Shown here: in pieces, positions 12,101 to 23,600 of the stretch
How positions within the stretch are numbered: the stretch's first letter is position 1
Layout: each line of letters begins with the position of its first letter
Made by a program: the position numbers and the translations under genes
DNA from: Tubiluchus corallicola
Taxonomy: Eukaryota > Priapulida > Priapulimorpha > Priapulimorphida > Tubiluchidae
Reading direction: 5' to 3'
Assembly: GCA_030141605.1 (NCBI GenBank)
Contig: JAQGDQ010001347.1
Span: forward strand, 1-45,738
Length of the DNA: 45,738 nt
Notes under the pieces: generated by a model
What the model was told of the DNA's origin: nothing
The model's input: only the letters and a program-made list of their open reading frames with translations
Database searches by the model: none

Positions 12101-13662
12101 AGCCCTTCAAGCTTGGGGGGGGGCATACTTTGCATTGCTGACTTGAAAAAAAGGGGGCAGGAAGTCTAAAGTGGTTCCTCATTTGAGATAGAGGATCCCT
12201 GTTTGAAGCCTTTTATTTGAGACAAAAGGCCCTTGTTTAAGGCTCTCTATGTAGAATGTTCATGGATTAAGATAAACCCGTTTTTTTGCAAAACTTATAC
12301 TCATTTTTATACTCATCCAAGAAAAACTAATTATGCCAACAAGGAAAGCATCTATATTATTACTAGACTCTAAACTCCATAACTATAATTACCTACACCT
12401 ATATATTACCCAGACTATTCAGTAAACATAATTGATATATAATTAGTATACATTAAAAAATTTACATAATGTGCATAATGTAAAGATTTATTTAACATTT
12501 TTGTACTTATGTGCCCTACAAGTAGAGGGCTTATTGTATCATTTTCAATAAAGATTCTTAATAATAATAAAGGCCCTCTATTTGAGCCAAGAATCTCTCC
12601 TTAAAATATGGAGCCCGCATCAAATAAAATCTCTCTTTATTTGAAATATGGGCCCAGAGCTTTTCAAATGTTGCTGAAATGTATCACAAGAGGAAATGTT
12701 CGAGATGAATGCGAGCAATTTAGAGTGAGAGTCTGTCTGAGGGGACCCCAAAATTTCTTTAGCTAAGGGCCCCAACAACTCATAATCTGGCCCTGTTGTT
12801 AAGAGATACCGCTGATCATTAGCAAGTTGCAATTGAATCTCAGTACGATGTACCTCATTTTTAGCAATATCTCAAAACTTAACCAAATAATTGAAAGTCC
12901 CGCATTTGCCCAACATATTGCTTCCTTGGTTGCAGTATTCTACAGCATTTTTTCCAAAATAAAAAAAACATTTTTTGCAAACCATAGTTTGTTACGTTTC
13001 GTAGACAGCTGAAAGAAATGAGGGTAAAGTAAAATAGCTTGAATTGTACACCCGTGAAAGCATAATTGGTCCTACAGTTTGTTGTCACCTAATAGACTCA
13101 CAGCATACTTTTGTAAATGCAATACTATACAATTTCTACAATCTCTGCCGAATCGTACGTATAAACCGAAACCGAAGCAAATTTCGCTTAGAGGCAGAAA
13201 TTATTATTACAAAGGCATTTCACAGTTTAGCCTGAGCAAAGCGTTTGGTAAAAAGGAAGAGAAACACAGAATTACATACCTTAACATTTGGTATGAATGT
13301 AGCAGCCCCATATGCACGACACTCAAATGAATCATGATCACTCTCGCATATGCTACAACCTAGCAAATAACAAAAAGATAAAGAAGAGTTAGATACAATT
13401 TTGCTTCCTGTTAGTTTAGCCAATTGATCCATTAATACAGACTGACTAACAATTTCAGATAATATAATTCTGTATTTTTGACTCTGGCTATTAATTCAAA
13501 ATAGGAAAAAATGGTTACACGTAACATATTTGCTTATTATATAGAAAATCTAAGGATATGTCATTATTATCATGTCTATAATGTAATTCTAAATGTTATG
13601 ACAAATTAAAGGGGAACGTTGCATGCTTTACATTGCTCAGATTTCTTTTTGTATCGACCCAT
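518..13662 (-). CDS. PRDM-family PR/SET and C2H2 zinc-finger transcription regulator (PRDM10/PRDM15-like), eight coding exons
   Basis: Coding exons, 5' to 3' on the minus strand, are 13662-13632, 13359-13280, 11895-11731, 9193-9065, 6879-6774, 5537-5508, 4697-4546 and 3154-518. All borders are AG/GT and all phases agree, giving 3330 nt or 1109 residues plus stop. Domain order: zinc-knuckle-like Cys/His segment (about 11-30), PR/SET domain (about 40-165), AT-hook-like RGRPKR, one C2H2 finger (196-217), acidic linker (232-428), 16 C2H2 fingers (430-893) and an acidic tail with a short predicted coiled coil (894-1109). Knuckle, PR/SET, single finger, linker and finger array is the PRDM10-type layout; this family comprises nuclear DNA-binding regulators, some with methyltransferase activity. 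The paralogue (10 versus 15, or 4) is not settled. The first coding exon is the least certain part. Confidence 0.88.
3155..4545. other. PRDM-like intron with dispersed repeat C, copy 1 (about 3352-3790)
   Basis: The region from GGCAAAACTGGACCC to about 3790 matches 41576-42155 over several hundred bp, and a shorter inverted copy lies at 29227-29335. A G-rich, low-complexity tail follows at 3815-3890. I see no coding exon and no clear termini. Confidence 0.55.
4546..4697 (-). CDS. PRDM-like gene, AT-hook-like and first zinc-finger exon
   Basis: A 152-nt exon, phase 1 to 0, between TTGAACTGCAG and GTAAAT. It encodes residues 182-231: a basic RGRPKRQ stretch resembling an AT hook, then a C2H2 finger (CKYC...HIASVH). 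It was found by eye because it holds no long ATG-initiated frame. Confidence 0.85.
4698..6417. other. PRDM-like introns around the microexon, little recognisable
   Basis: Apart from the 30-nt microexon, I see AT-rich sequence with short degenerate repeats of a TGGACATTT-like word between about 4855 and 5170, and no further exon. Confidence 0.4.
5508..5537 (-). CDS. PRDM-like gene, 30-nt microexon
   Basis: Bounded by TTTTGTCTTGCAG and a perfect GTAAGT donor, phase 1 to 1. It adds ten residues (EDDMMKIVMK) between the PR/SET domain and the first finger without changing the frame. It is inferred from splice-site quality and phase, so it could be alternative. Confidence 0.72.
6418..6774 (-). repeat. 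35-bp tandem array containing copies of a 5' splice site
   Basis: Eleven units of exactly 35 bp; TACCTG recurs at 6421, 6456, 6491 and so on to 6771. The last unit overlaps the end of the PR/SET exon. On the gene strand each unit contains CCAGTG(C/A)CAG followed by GTAACC or a close variant, so the exon's last 13 nt and its donor were amplified into the intron. Each unit is also an imperfect hairpin (GTTACC...GGTAAC). Confidence 0.92.
6774..6879 (-). CDS. PRDM-like gene, PR/SET exon 3
   Basis: A 106-nt exon starting in phase 0 after CTTTTTCAG and ending in phase 1 at CCAG followed by GTAACC. It encodes the end of the PR/SET domain, including TTREILAGEELKVWYSPSYA (the ELxVWY motif). Its last 13 nt and its donor are repeated in the 35-bp array that follows. 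Confidence 0.93.
7016..7474. mobile_element. piggyBac-type MITE with TTAA duplications
   Basis: Flanked by TTAA at 7012-7015 and 7475-7478. The ends are inverted, CCCTTTCATACCC and GGGACTGAAAGGG. There is no coding capacity. Two copies of the near-palindrome GTATCCCGTGGGATAC sit at 7032-7047 and 7329-7344. Confidence 0.82.
7479..9064. repeat. PRDM-like intron with related repeat segments (about 7985-8240 and 8487-8990)
   Basis: Both segments share words such as TTCTTCCAATnnCGTCA, GCACTGTCA and AAGCAGCG with a third copy at 10113-10910. The second and third copies also share a long 3' part ending near TTACTATACAACTTTTTC. No open frame is shared, so this is a dispersed repeat or local segmental duplication of unknown class. 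The remaining sequence shows nothing recognisable. Confidence 0.55.
9065..9193 (-). CDS. PRDM-like gene, PR/SET exon 2
   Basis: A 129-nt, phase 0-0 exon between TTGTTGCAG and GTATGC. It encodes residues 93-135 and carries NWLCLVRPAKSANDRNVIAF, equivalent to the NWxxxVxPA...NLxA core of PR domains. As usual for PR domains, the NHSC motif of classical SET enzymes is absent. Confidence 0.93.
9289..9942 (+). mobile_element. TGTGCTTGC-ended MITE, copy 1
   Basis: Ends are TGTGCTTGCCTAGCAAAA and the inverted TTTGGTTTGCAAGCACA. The internal sequence matches four other copies in the window, including CATTTTGATACCAAGTTC and TTTCTAGACAGA. No transposase is present, and no clear target-site duplication is seen, so the superfamily is not assigned. 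Confidence 0.7.
10113..10910. repeat. Third copy of the intron repeat, with an internal 72-bp tandem array (10535-10800)
   Basis: Matches 7985-8990. A segment beginning TTTAAGTGATA, single at about 8856, is tandemly amplified here to about 3.7 copies of 72 bp starting near 10535, 10606, 10678 and 10750. The open frames across it are a by-product of the 72-bp (24-codon) period. Confidence 0.7.
10911..11730. other. PRDM-like intron, nothing recognised
   Basis: AT-rich sequence with no supported exon, repeat or RNA gene. Confidence 0.4.
11731..11895 (-). CDS. PRDM-like gene, PR/SET exon 1
   Basis: A 165-nt, phase 0-0 exon between TACGTTCAG and GTAAGA. It encodes residues 38-92, starting at the typical SxARLTLPPxL and including KPLAAGTWFGPLEAP, the conserved N-terminal strand region of PR domains. 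Confidence 0.92.
12058..12799. mobile_element. Probable hAT-like nonautonomous element in PRDM-like intron
   Basis: The right end, read inward, is CAGGGCCAGATTATGAGTTG and the left end is TAGAGCTGGATTACCTTATA, an imperfect inverted pair of the CAGGGCCGGATTA type seen in hAT elements. GGCCC-rich words recur internally. The target-site duplication is not convincing. Confidence 0.45.
12800..13279. other. PRDM-like intron, nothing recognised
   Basis: No supported feature. Short open frames on both strands here lack splice or family support. Confidence 0.35.
13280..13359 (-). CDS. PRDM-like gene, zinc-knuckle exon
   Basis: The acceptor TTATTTGCTAG ends at 13360 and the donor is AAG followed by GTATGT. 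The 80-nt exon starts in phase 1 and ends in phase 0. It encodes a Cys/His-rich stretch (CSICESDHDSFEC) followed by GAATFIPNVK, the small zinc-knuckle segment that precedes the PR/SET domain in PRDM4/10/15-type proteins. Confidence 0.85.
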
Positions 13663-13710
13663 TTCATCAGTTCAGCCTTCATTCTTTACAACAAAACAGC
13701 AAAAACACAC
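13632..13710 (-). CDS. PRDM-like gene, exon with start codon (5' UTR 13710-13663, CDS 13662-13632)
   Basis: The acceptor TTTCTTTGCAG ends at 13711. The chosen ATG at 13662-13660 has a strong Kozak context (GAAATGG) with stops upstream in its frame. It gives MGRYKKKSEQ and ends in phase 1 at a moderate donor (T followed by GTAAAG), the phase required by the next exon, where the split codon becomes Cys. Two earlier ATGs lie out of frame and would form a short uORF. A different upstream coding exon remains possible. Confidence 0.55.
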
Positions 13711-14040
13711 CTGCAAAGAAATAATTGATAATTAGGAAAACTCAAATTACGTAATAAGTAGTCCGCTTTGAAATGATTATTATTATCAGCAACGCACGAT
13801 TTTTCCTTCACAATAAAGTTTGTTTTCACTGAACCACCTGTATTGCATGGATCGAAATTGTGGCTAAAAATAAATAAGTTTAATAATTTATCTGGAATAC
13901 ACAGTAATAACCAAAATACCTACAATAGTAAATAGCAATTTTGTTTCTAGAATTGCTTACGTTATGCAGCTCATGATAAAATAACTAGCAGTGATTTTAA
14001 TTAATACAACAATAAAATGAAAATAAGAGCATGAACGTCG

Positions 14041-14215
14041 AAGAAATCGTATCGTTCTTTAGCTCCGAAAACCGCCGCGGGTGGCGCTAGTTGCGCTGGC
14101 CCAGCTGAGCAGCTGATTGCTGGCGAGCAGCTTCGTTTTCAGACTCCCAAAGGAGTCATAAAACTTTTGGAACTCACTTGAAATTTAGCAAAAGTGCTTT
14201 TGTTCAAAAGGCGTT
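14041..14215. promoter_or_regulatory. Likely bidirectional promoter between the PRDM-like and kinase-like genes
   Basis: A GC-richer, CpG-containing patch (about 14066-14130, with CCGCCGCGGGTGGCGC and CAGCTGAGCAGCTG) in AT-rich surroundings lies between two genes that start in opposite directions. The plus-strand ATG is at 14216; a noncoding PRDM first exon presumably lies between 13711 and this patch. No TATA box is evident. Confidence 0.5.
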
Positions 14216-14407
14216 ATGTCGTACAATTATAGCTACCAAATGACATCTGGTCCTGGTGGCCAAGTTGATTTCAACATCCCTGATGATATGCCAGAGGATG
14301 CCAGAAGAATGATGGAAGATCTTTTGAGGCAAAGTGGGTTAGGAGGAGCAGGTGGACAACAGACTTTTAGTTACACCAGCAGCGGTTCAAACAAACCCAC
14401 AGTCAAG
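14216..14407 (+). CDS. Kinase-like gene, exon 1
   Basis: The ATG follows the promoter patch. 64 codons end in phase 0 at AAG followed by GTACAT. The product is low complexity, with acidic DIPDDMPEDARRMMEDLL-like and GGAGG stretches and no recognised domain. Assignment to this gene rests on strand, phase and the lack of another partner. Confidence 0.6.
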
Positions 14408-17400
14408 GTACATATTATCACTTTATTCCTGAAATGCAGTAATCAATATTAATTTGTTGTAGGCCCACTTGCCTAGCCAATAGTTAGTGTAACTTATCTA
14501 AAGGCAATTTGTATAACTATAATCTTAAATTTATTATTATAAATTTATTATGAATTTATAAATAAATTTTTTTGAGTTTATTACTGAATGTTGATTTGGA
14601 TATGGACCTAGATGTTACAGGCTAAAATTTTTGTTTACGTGATTTGTTGTTGCACCTCTGAAGATCGTCTTGTGTCGAAAATTGAATAATGAGTCATAAT
14701 AAGCAGTTTCTAATCTCTTTGGTAATTATGCAGCTTATCAGTTTACTACATGCTATTGTAAATGGAAAAGGTTGCAATCTTTGTTCCATTCTAATAGTGG
14801 CGAAGTAAAATACATGTAATAACATTCTGATAATTATTTCTATTAGTGCCGCTGGTGGTTCCTTAACTCGTTAGAAGCAGTGGCGTAATGCGGGAGCGAA
14901 GGGTGCAATTTTTCAGAATCTGTACCTTTTCAACTTTTTTAGCTCTTTAGATCAGTTGTGTGATAAAAGTTGAAAATACTTTATTTTTTATCGTATGGCC
15001 TTGGAAGAAATTTCGGGGGGGGGGGGGGTCTTTGCAAACTTTATTGGATTTTAGACACTAAATTAAAATGTGAAATCAATGACTTAAAAATTGTTTGGAA
15101 TTTGTCAGAACACCATTTTACTTGCTTGGTCTGCCTAACTTTAAAACCTGGCTACGCCCCTGCTGAGAAGTATACGTGTAATGAAAGGAACGGCCGTTTG
15201 TTTTATTTAGCTTAGTGTTCTAATTTCTGATAATTTGCATACTTTTATCAGATGTTAAAGTGTTAATATAGGATAGCACATGCTATGCATAACGTGGTTC
15301 ATGTGTGTTATGTTATCTTACTACCAAGAAGGGTAATGTTTTCAAAGCTGGTGTGTTTCCGATTCTAATGTTCGTGATTTTGGGTCTTGACTTCATCATG
15401 ACATAAACGTGACATCACATTAGTGGCTCGGTTTTTAAATAGCAACTGTTAGGCTTAAATACTGAGATTGTATCCCTTTTGTACGAATGGAAAAGATACG
15501 ATAAAAACCACGTAAGAAACGATAAAAATGATTGAATTAAAAGAACGTTTAAGTTGAATAAAAGACACTTATTTTCATGTCTGGTATTGCCACGTGTGCA
15601 AAACTGACGACCACCAAGACCAGGACGATCGTAATGGTTTCTCACTGAGATTATTGTCATGATTTGCTTGTTCAAGATCTACACTGATTTTAGAATTCTG
15701 GGGGGGGGGTGTGCTAAGAATGACAACTAAAAAAGTAGCTTAACACAATTATTAGATCACTCAATTATATGTACTTTTGATAACTTTTATGACTAGTGAC
15801 ATGCTGTATAACAAAGTTAGTTACCTTTATCATAAATAAATGACCTTCATTTCTTAAGTTCCATAGAGAAGCGGCCAGAGTGAAAAGACAGTGCTTATTT
15901 TTTCAGCTGTTCATCTAGGTGTGTGCAAAGTAAAAATAGTCAGAAACAGCACCAAAAGAGTACTAGTGTAACAGCACCCAATTTTCGTCACAAGAATTTC
16001 AATTCCGCACTAATATTAAATTTAGAAATTTGGATGGCCACTTAAATGAATTCTCTGTTGCAAAACGCCATAACCATAGTTGTTTTACCATTGTACAATG
16101 TATATTGAGCATGTTATACTTGTATTTCATGAACTTGGACTGTTTATAAAAATTTATGGTACTGACAATGTTCCCTACTTGTTTGTGTTTGTTAATGGCC
16201 TTTCTTTTCGAATGTCATTGTTCCACCTGCCTCTGGGGCGGACATTAAGACAATTGATGATCCCAGTTGTTCATACTCAAGCGAATTAACTCTTGATTTA
16301 TGATTGTCTAGCGTGCTGTAATGACAGTCATGTCCTTGTAGACCTCTGTGTATGTGGCTGAGTTTCACATTGTTTTTTTTGTGTGATGTTATGAACTCAA
16401 TGTGAAAATTGTGAAAAAACTAGGGTAATATTTTGGCCTGATATCACAGCTGGTGTTAAGCCAATTTGACAGATTTTTCCAGATTGGACACCGCGCCAAG
16501 AGGGGTCCCACACCCGCTCGAGTGGAGGACACTACGATGAATTAATGAGTGTCCAGTGTGCACGAAGTTTCTTGATACTGTAAAGGCAGTGAAACTATTC
16601 AGTCTGCCCCCCCCCCCCCACACACACACACACTCGAGCGGAGGACGCTATGATGAATTAATGAGTGTCCAGTGTGCACGAAGTTTCTTGATACTGTGAA
16701 GGCAGTGAAACTAGTCAGTCTGCCCCCACACACACGCTCGAGTGGAGGACGCTATGATGAATTAATGAGTGTCCAGTGTGCACGAAGTTTCTTGATACTG
16801 TGAAGGCAGTGAAACTATTCAGTCTGCCCCCCCCCCCCACACACACACCCTCGAGCGGAGGACGCTATGATGAATTAATGAGTGTCCAGTGTGCACGAAG
16901 TTTCTTGATACTGTGAAGGCAGTGAAACTAGTCAGTCTGCCCCCACACACACGCTCGAGTGGAGGACGCTATGATGAATTAATGAGTGTCCAGTGTGCAC
17001 GAAGTTTCTTGATACTGTAAAGGCAGTGAAACTATTCAGTCTGCCCCCCACACACACACACACACTCGAGCGGAGGACTCTATGATGAATTAATGAGTGT
17101 CCAGTGTGCACGAAGTTTCTTGATACTGTGAAGGCAGTGAAACTATTCAGTCTGCCCCCCCCCCCACACACACACCCTCGAGCGGAGGACGCTATGATGA
17201 ATTAATGAGTGTCCAGTGTGCACGAAGTTTCTTGATACTGTGAAGGCAGTGAAACTAGTCAGTCTGCCCCCACACACACGCTCGAGTGGAGGACGCTATG
17301 ATGAATTAATGAGTGTCCAGTGTGCACGAAGTTTCTTGATACTGTAAAGGCAGTGAAACTATTCAGTCTGCCCCCCCCCCCACACACACACACACTCGAG

Positions 17401-20400
17401 CGGAGGACTCTATGATGAATTAATGAGTGTCCAGTGTGCACGAAGTTTCTTGATACTGTGAAGGCAGTGAAACTATTCAGTCTGCCCCCCCCCACACACA
17501 CACCCTCGAGCGGAGGACGCTATGATGAATTAATGAGTGTCCAGTGTGCACGAAGTTTCTTGATACTGTGAAGGCAGTGAAACTAGTCAGTCTGCCCCCA
17601 CACACACGCTCGAGTGGAGGACGCTATGATGAATTAATGAGTGTCCAGTGTGCACGAAGTTTCTTGATACTGTGAAGGCAGTGAAACTACGTAGTCTGTC
17701 CTTGTACATATCTGTTTCAATGTTTTTTGCTAATCGCTTGTTTATTTGTTGTGTAAGTTAACTTTTTTTTCTTCGCCATTTGTATGAACCCTATATGTAT
17801 AAGCTAGATCGTTAGTGGATTTTACTAATTTCTAGACGATATTCAAACCCTCGGCGCAGTTTTAAACAAACCTACCGGTCAACAATTTCAAAGGAGAGAT
17901 ATTTGGTGATGCTATTTATAGAAAATGACATTGCAAAAATCATTGACTTTGAAATGAGTTTGAAATATTTCACGAATAAAAATGCCATTAAGTCTGTTTT
18001 AGAAGATCTATGCACAAATAAAATGTAAATAATTATTTTGACTTGTAATAAAACATGAAAAAATTCATATGGGCTTTCAATTTTTAATATATCATTGTGG
18101 CTAATGATGGAGCCTCAAGCCTCAGTACGTTTTGACTGTGACTGGCATACTACACGAAGCATAAACCATTAATCTTCAGCTTTTGTAGGGTAGTGGGCCC
18201 CACTAACAATTTTGCTATTGGGCGTCACAATTCATAGCACCGACCCTGCTTGCTATATGTGATTTGATACAATAAAAAACAAACATTTAACTTGCTGGCT
18301 CCCTACCTGTCGCCTTTAAGGATTGAACGAGAATGTTGTGACTATGCAAATTCATCAGAGAAGCAGCCCTGAGAAAAGCTGGGCGTGTTTTCACGTATTT
18401 GTGCTTAATTACAACAATCAAGCTAATTTTTATTACTATACAGTTGGATGAATATAATGAATTTGGTAATGTGCCGGTATCGATTGAATAAGCATAGTTA
18501 TGTGGTACCTGAGTTTCTGCGATATTGACTAACACAGTTAATTTTCAACCGACGCAAGTGGAGGCGAAATAAGAACTAATGCAACACAATGTTAAATAAA
18601 AGATAAACAAACAAAAACCAATAAAAACAAATTAAGCAATATTGCTCGGTTCGAATACAGACTTCGCAAAGAGGTCCTGGCTCAATGCTGGGTTATGCCG
18701 GCATGTAGAAAGTGTGCGTATCTTTGCATCTACCATGCTAGCTGGAACAGGTGCTTAGATGGTACACATACCTGCTTGCTGAATCGACGTAATAGTTCCT
18801 ATCGGTAACTCTGTAACTCGTATGCAATGTGTAATGGCTTCGTAATGGTCGAACCATCACGATATAGGGGTAACTCTGGTAGGGGGTGAAACTAAATGGC
18901 ACATTTCGTCTCGTGTCATTGTGGGTATAAGTTTAAGGTTTTCGAGGACGTTATATAAAAGATGTTTCCATTGTACCAAACTTTCCTTGTACCAAATTTT
19001 CTCTCTGTCGGTTTCTCTTGGTATCTGACTTTTTCACTAATAATCTTTGGTAGCACCAAATCTGTTTCGTACGTTTTTACCCATGTAGAATTTGTGTCGG
19101 TCAGCCAATTTCATAGAATCTAAAGTGAACGTCAAAGCAAAGAAATGGTACGTAACAAGAAGACATTTCTGCCTTGAAATATCGTCATTATCAGAGAACG
19201 AATTTTTGATGACAGTCCGATAATCGTCCTAGATATTTGTCCGAAGATACGGGTTTGATGGTTTTTGTTTGTTTATTCATTTAAACATTGTGTTGCATTA
19301 GTTCTTATTTCGCCTCCACTTGCGTCGGTTGAAAATTAACTGTGTTAGTCAATATCGCAGAAACTCAGGTACCACATAACTATGCTTATTCAATCGATAC
19401 CGGCACATTACCAAATTCGCCATATTCATCCAACTGTATAGTAATAAAAATTAGCTTGATTGTTGCATTTACACAAATACGTGAAAACACGCCCAGCTTT
19501 TCTCAGGGCTGCTTCTCTGATGAATTTGCATAGTCACAACATTCTCGTTCAATCCTTAAAGGCGACAGGTAGGGAGCCAGCAAGTTAAATGTTTGTTTTT
19601 TATTGTATCAAATCACATATAGCAAGCAGGGTCGGTGCTATGAATTGTGACGCCCAATAGCAAATTGTTAGTGGGGCCCTCTACCCTCAGAAGCTGACGG
19701 TTGATGTTTTATGCTTCTCGTAGTATGCCAGTGTCAGGCAAAAGTGTTGAGAGCTTGAGGCTCCATCATTAGCCACAATGTTGTACTAAAAGTTGAAAGT
19801 CGCAATATAGCAATACGTAACTGAACGAAGTACACTGAAGTTACGTATTGCTCTATAGGATAATCCAGCCTGGCCGTCAATTTGAGGGGCCCTAGACTGC
19901 AGCCTATACTAGCCTATAGGATAGTCCAGCCCTGGCCGTCAAGCTTGAGGACCCCTAGGCTGCAGCCTATACTAGCCTATAGGATAGTCCAGCCCTGGCC
20001 GTCAAGCTTGAGGACCCCTAGGCTGCAGCCTATACTAGCCTATAGGATAGTCCAGCCCTGGCCGTCAAGCTTGAGGACCCCTAGGCTGCAGCCTATACTA
20101 GCCTATAGGATAATCCAGACCTGGCAGTCAAGCTTGAGGACCCCTAGGCTGCAGCCTATACTAGCCTATAGGATAATCCAGACCTGGCAGTCAAGCTTGA
20201 GGGCCCTAGGCTGCAGCCTATATTAGCCTATAGGATAATCCAGCCCTGGCCGTCAAGCTTGAGGGGCCCTAGGCTGCAGCCTATACTAGCCTATAGGATA
20301 GTCCAGCCCTGGCCGTCAAGCTTGAGGACCCCTAGGCTGCAGCCTATATTAGCCTATAAGATTATCCGGTCCTGAGCACGTTGAAATTAAAGAAAATGCC

Positions 20401-20661
20401 CAATAATTTTTTATAAATATGAAAACTAACAACTAAAGCAGATAAGAAATAATTGAATCGAATATCCCAGTTTTTATGCGAGCAACGACGTGAATTAATT
20501 GATAAATCTCTAGATCTCATCAATTTGAACATTTGCGGTACTGTACCTGGCACTCGCCAAACTTCGGCTGCGTATTGTGAATCACGTCACGGCAGGATTG
20601 TCCAGAAACCATTATGGGATGTCTGTGCCTATATTTACGTAGTAAATAATACAGTAGCTAA

Positions 20662-20697
<36 letters not shown>

Positions 20698-23600
20698 GAT
20701 ATTTTGTTTCTGAAAATCAAATTTCCAACAGGAAAATTACAAACTCGACGCATACCCCATGGTTTTATCAGCGGGCGGAGCTCGGGTAATGATTTCCAGA
20801 TCATACTAACAATTTGACTCAACATAGCTGCACAAGGTATATACACAGATATACAAATTTACTTGTAAACTCTATGAAGCAAAAAAAACTATTTACTAAG
20901 CATTTGTACACATGTGATAAACAAATATTTTACCTATATGATAATCACAGTGATGCGGTTATATGTCCGCTAACAAAGCTATACTATTTAATTCACAAAT
21001 CTATGCATACAGTCGTAAATGAAATTTCCAATCGACAATAATTCTCCATCAAATAAGTTTGCAATATTACTATAATTTAACGCGTACAGTGATCAATAAA
21101 GTGCATTTTCATGGCACTCGCACAAAAAATGCTCTTCTGTCTGAATTTGTTTACAAAGACACAGCTACTGTACTTCTTGCATGCAGCGTATTATGGTTTC
21201 CTTTCCTTTCGTCAGTGAATGGCCGCCCAACTGCTGAATTGTGTGTATACAGCAACGGGTGTTAGTGAAACCTCTAAATTCTGTCTCTGAAGAGTTTATT
21301 TTAAAATTTATTTTTAAATTTGTTTTCATTTTCTAGTTGTTTTAGTTAACATAAACTTTATAATAGCTTATTATATAACAAACCTGTGTATTTTGTGCTA
21401 TTTTCACTATAACTTAATCTATAATTTTATCAAAGTGTGGTTTCTTATTGTGTTAGGCATTTTATTATGAACTCGATGCTCGTACGCCTATTAATTTAAT
21501 ATTTTCTAATTATAGCTACTATGTTAACTGCAGTAAACAACAATAAGACCCATGTATAATGCTGTTTAAAAAATCATTATTATTATTATTATTATTATTT
21601 CTATTTTTTATTATTATTGTTGTTTTTGTTGTTATTGTTGTTGTTGGCATCCTTCTGTCTCGGAAGACAATGGAATATGTGCCAAGAGAGTCCAAGAGAT
21701 CCTTGAACGTTTTCAGGGCGCACGCCTGGGCAAGGTGTATGGAGATCCTGAGTTGCCCTGTAGTCTAAACGAAAGCTGAGCGATACGTTTGGCACCAGGT
21801 TGGCTGCAGGAGCTGCCGGAGTCAGTGAGCATGCTGCACTGGTCCGCCCTTGGGGCTCCACTCCTGATTTGGAAGGTTTACTCCTCTACACATGGCCGTT
21901 GGGTCACTTGACCTCCTCTGCCCTCTAGCCGTTGGCTGTTTGTGCAGCTCCTCCGCCTAGTGTCGAGATGAGATACAGTGTGGGCATCCCACAAGCCTAC
22001 AGCACCTGGTATTCCTCGGCGGTCACCCATTCAAATACTAAACAGGCTCTACATTGCTTAACTTCGGTGATCAGACGCGAACCGGTGTTTTCAACGTGAT
22101 TTGGCCGTTAAAATTATATAAGTACTTAATTATTTCTCAAAAGCAAATGGAATATCATTTCAACATGTGTGTCTTGAACTTTAGCTAAAAATTGGGCTCT
22201 TACTTGAAATAACACTTTGTTTTGGCATTCTCTGGAGTAAGACTCATCTAAGTAAATCTTAATATGTGTGCTTGCATACCAAAACTGTCTGTACATCGGC
22301 ATTGTTAAAACTACATTATGATGCTTCAAAGTAGAATGACCCAAAAATTAGGTCAAATTTCAGTTTTTCATATTTTTATAAAAACCAACACTAAATATAT
22401 TGGACTTTTGTATTCTTGCATCAAATTATCAAGAAAGTGTTCAAAAACATTAAAAATTTAATTTTATAACTCCTTACCCACTTCTTTGACTAGAAACTAG
22501 TACTGCAATTGTAAAAAATTTCTATTTTCAACCTCTGGTAGTAGCTCCTTTTGGATCATTTTGATAGCAAATGATATTTGCTATGGCCTTCCTCACTTCA
22601 TGGCAATGATCTGGGCTTGGCAATAGAAAAAACCAGAAGCAAAATCACGCCCTCGAGGATCAGAGTATCAGAGTTTGAAAATAGGAATTTTTTACAGTCG
22701 CAGTACTAGTTTCTAGACAGAAAAGTGGGTAGGGAGTTATATAATGGAGATTCAGGATATGTGAATAACTAAAAAAGGCTTAATTGCCGACTTACGAACA
22801 ATTTTGCTACGCAAGCAGACATGTTGAAAATAAAGTTATCTGTTTTCGCAAAAATTAGAGCCTACAAAATTTCAAGGCCCACGAATTACAGGCCCTGTGA
22901 AAGTTGTAACTGTATATTTTAGGTGCTGCCATCTATTGATTAGTTACTTTAACATTTTGCTAGTTAAACTCACCCTTAGTACAATTGCTCAGTCCAGTGA
23001 ATATGCAAACTCACTGTATCTCCCCTATTTTACTGTAATGGGATATGTGAAGCCACGTTTTTGCATAGTTCTCTGCCTATATAAACTGGCTAGATTTCAC
23101 TTCTAGCCACTGTCTAATTCTTCGTGATCAGTGCAGGACACTCTGGTCCTCAGTGTAGTTTAGCTGTCATGTTACATATAACTATGTAGTGTAATAAAAG
23201 TGTTTCAGTTTTTGTGCAAACATGTAATATGGTGTTTAGTTGTTTTCTACAAGTGTTCAGTTCAACTTCATAACTAACTTTCACAGGCCCAGAATCTGGT
23301 AATTCTGGTTCCCAGAAATAAGCGAATTTACTTTCAGAAATTCCGAATTATTTTCAGAAAAGAACACAGCTGTACCAACAAAATCTTCATAATGTCCAGT
23401 GAACACTTGATTACCAACTTGAATAACTGGCTGCGACGTGTCCAAACCCTGTAATAATAATGATTATTGATTGGTAAAACAAACAAAAACAAAAACAAGT
23501 GTTAAAAACTGACCAGTGCCGGCTGGTGTATAGGTACATGTATATTAAACACCAAACATAACACATCACTCTATGCGCACATCAGTTGTGAATTTTACGA

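Noticed and set aside
18650-18675. GGTTCGAATAC, a tRNA box B-like word
   Set aside because: No box A at a proper distance and no cloverleaf could be drawn.
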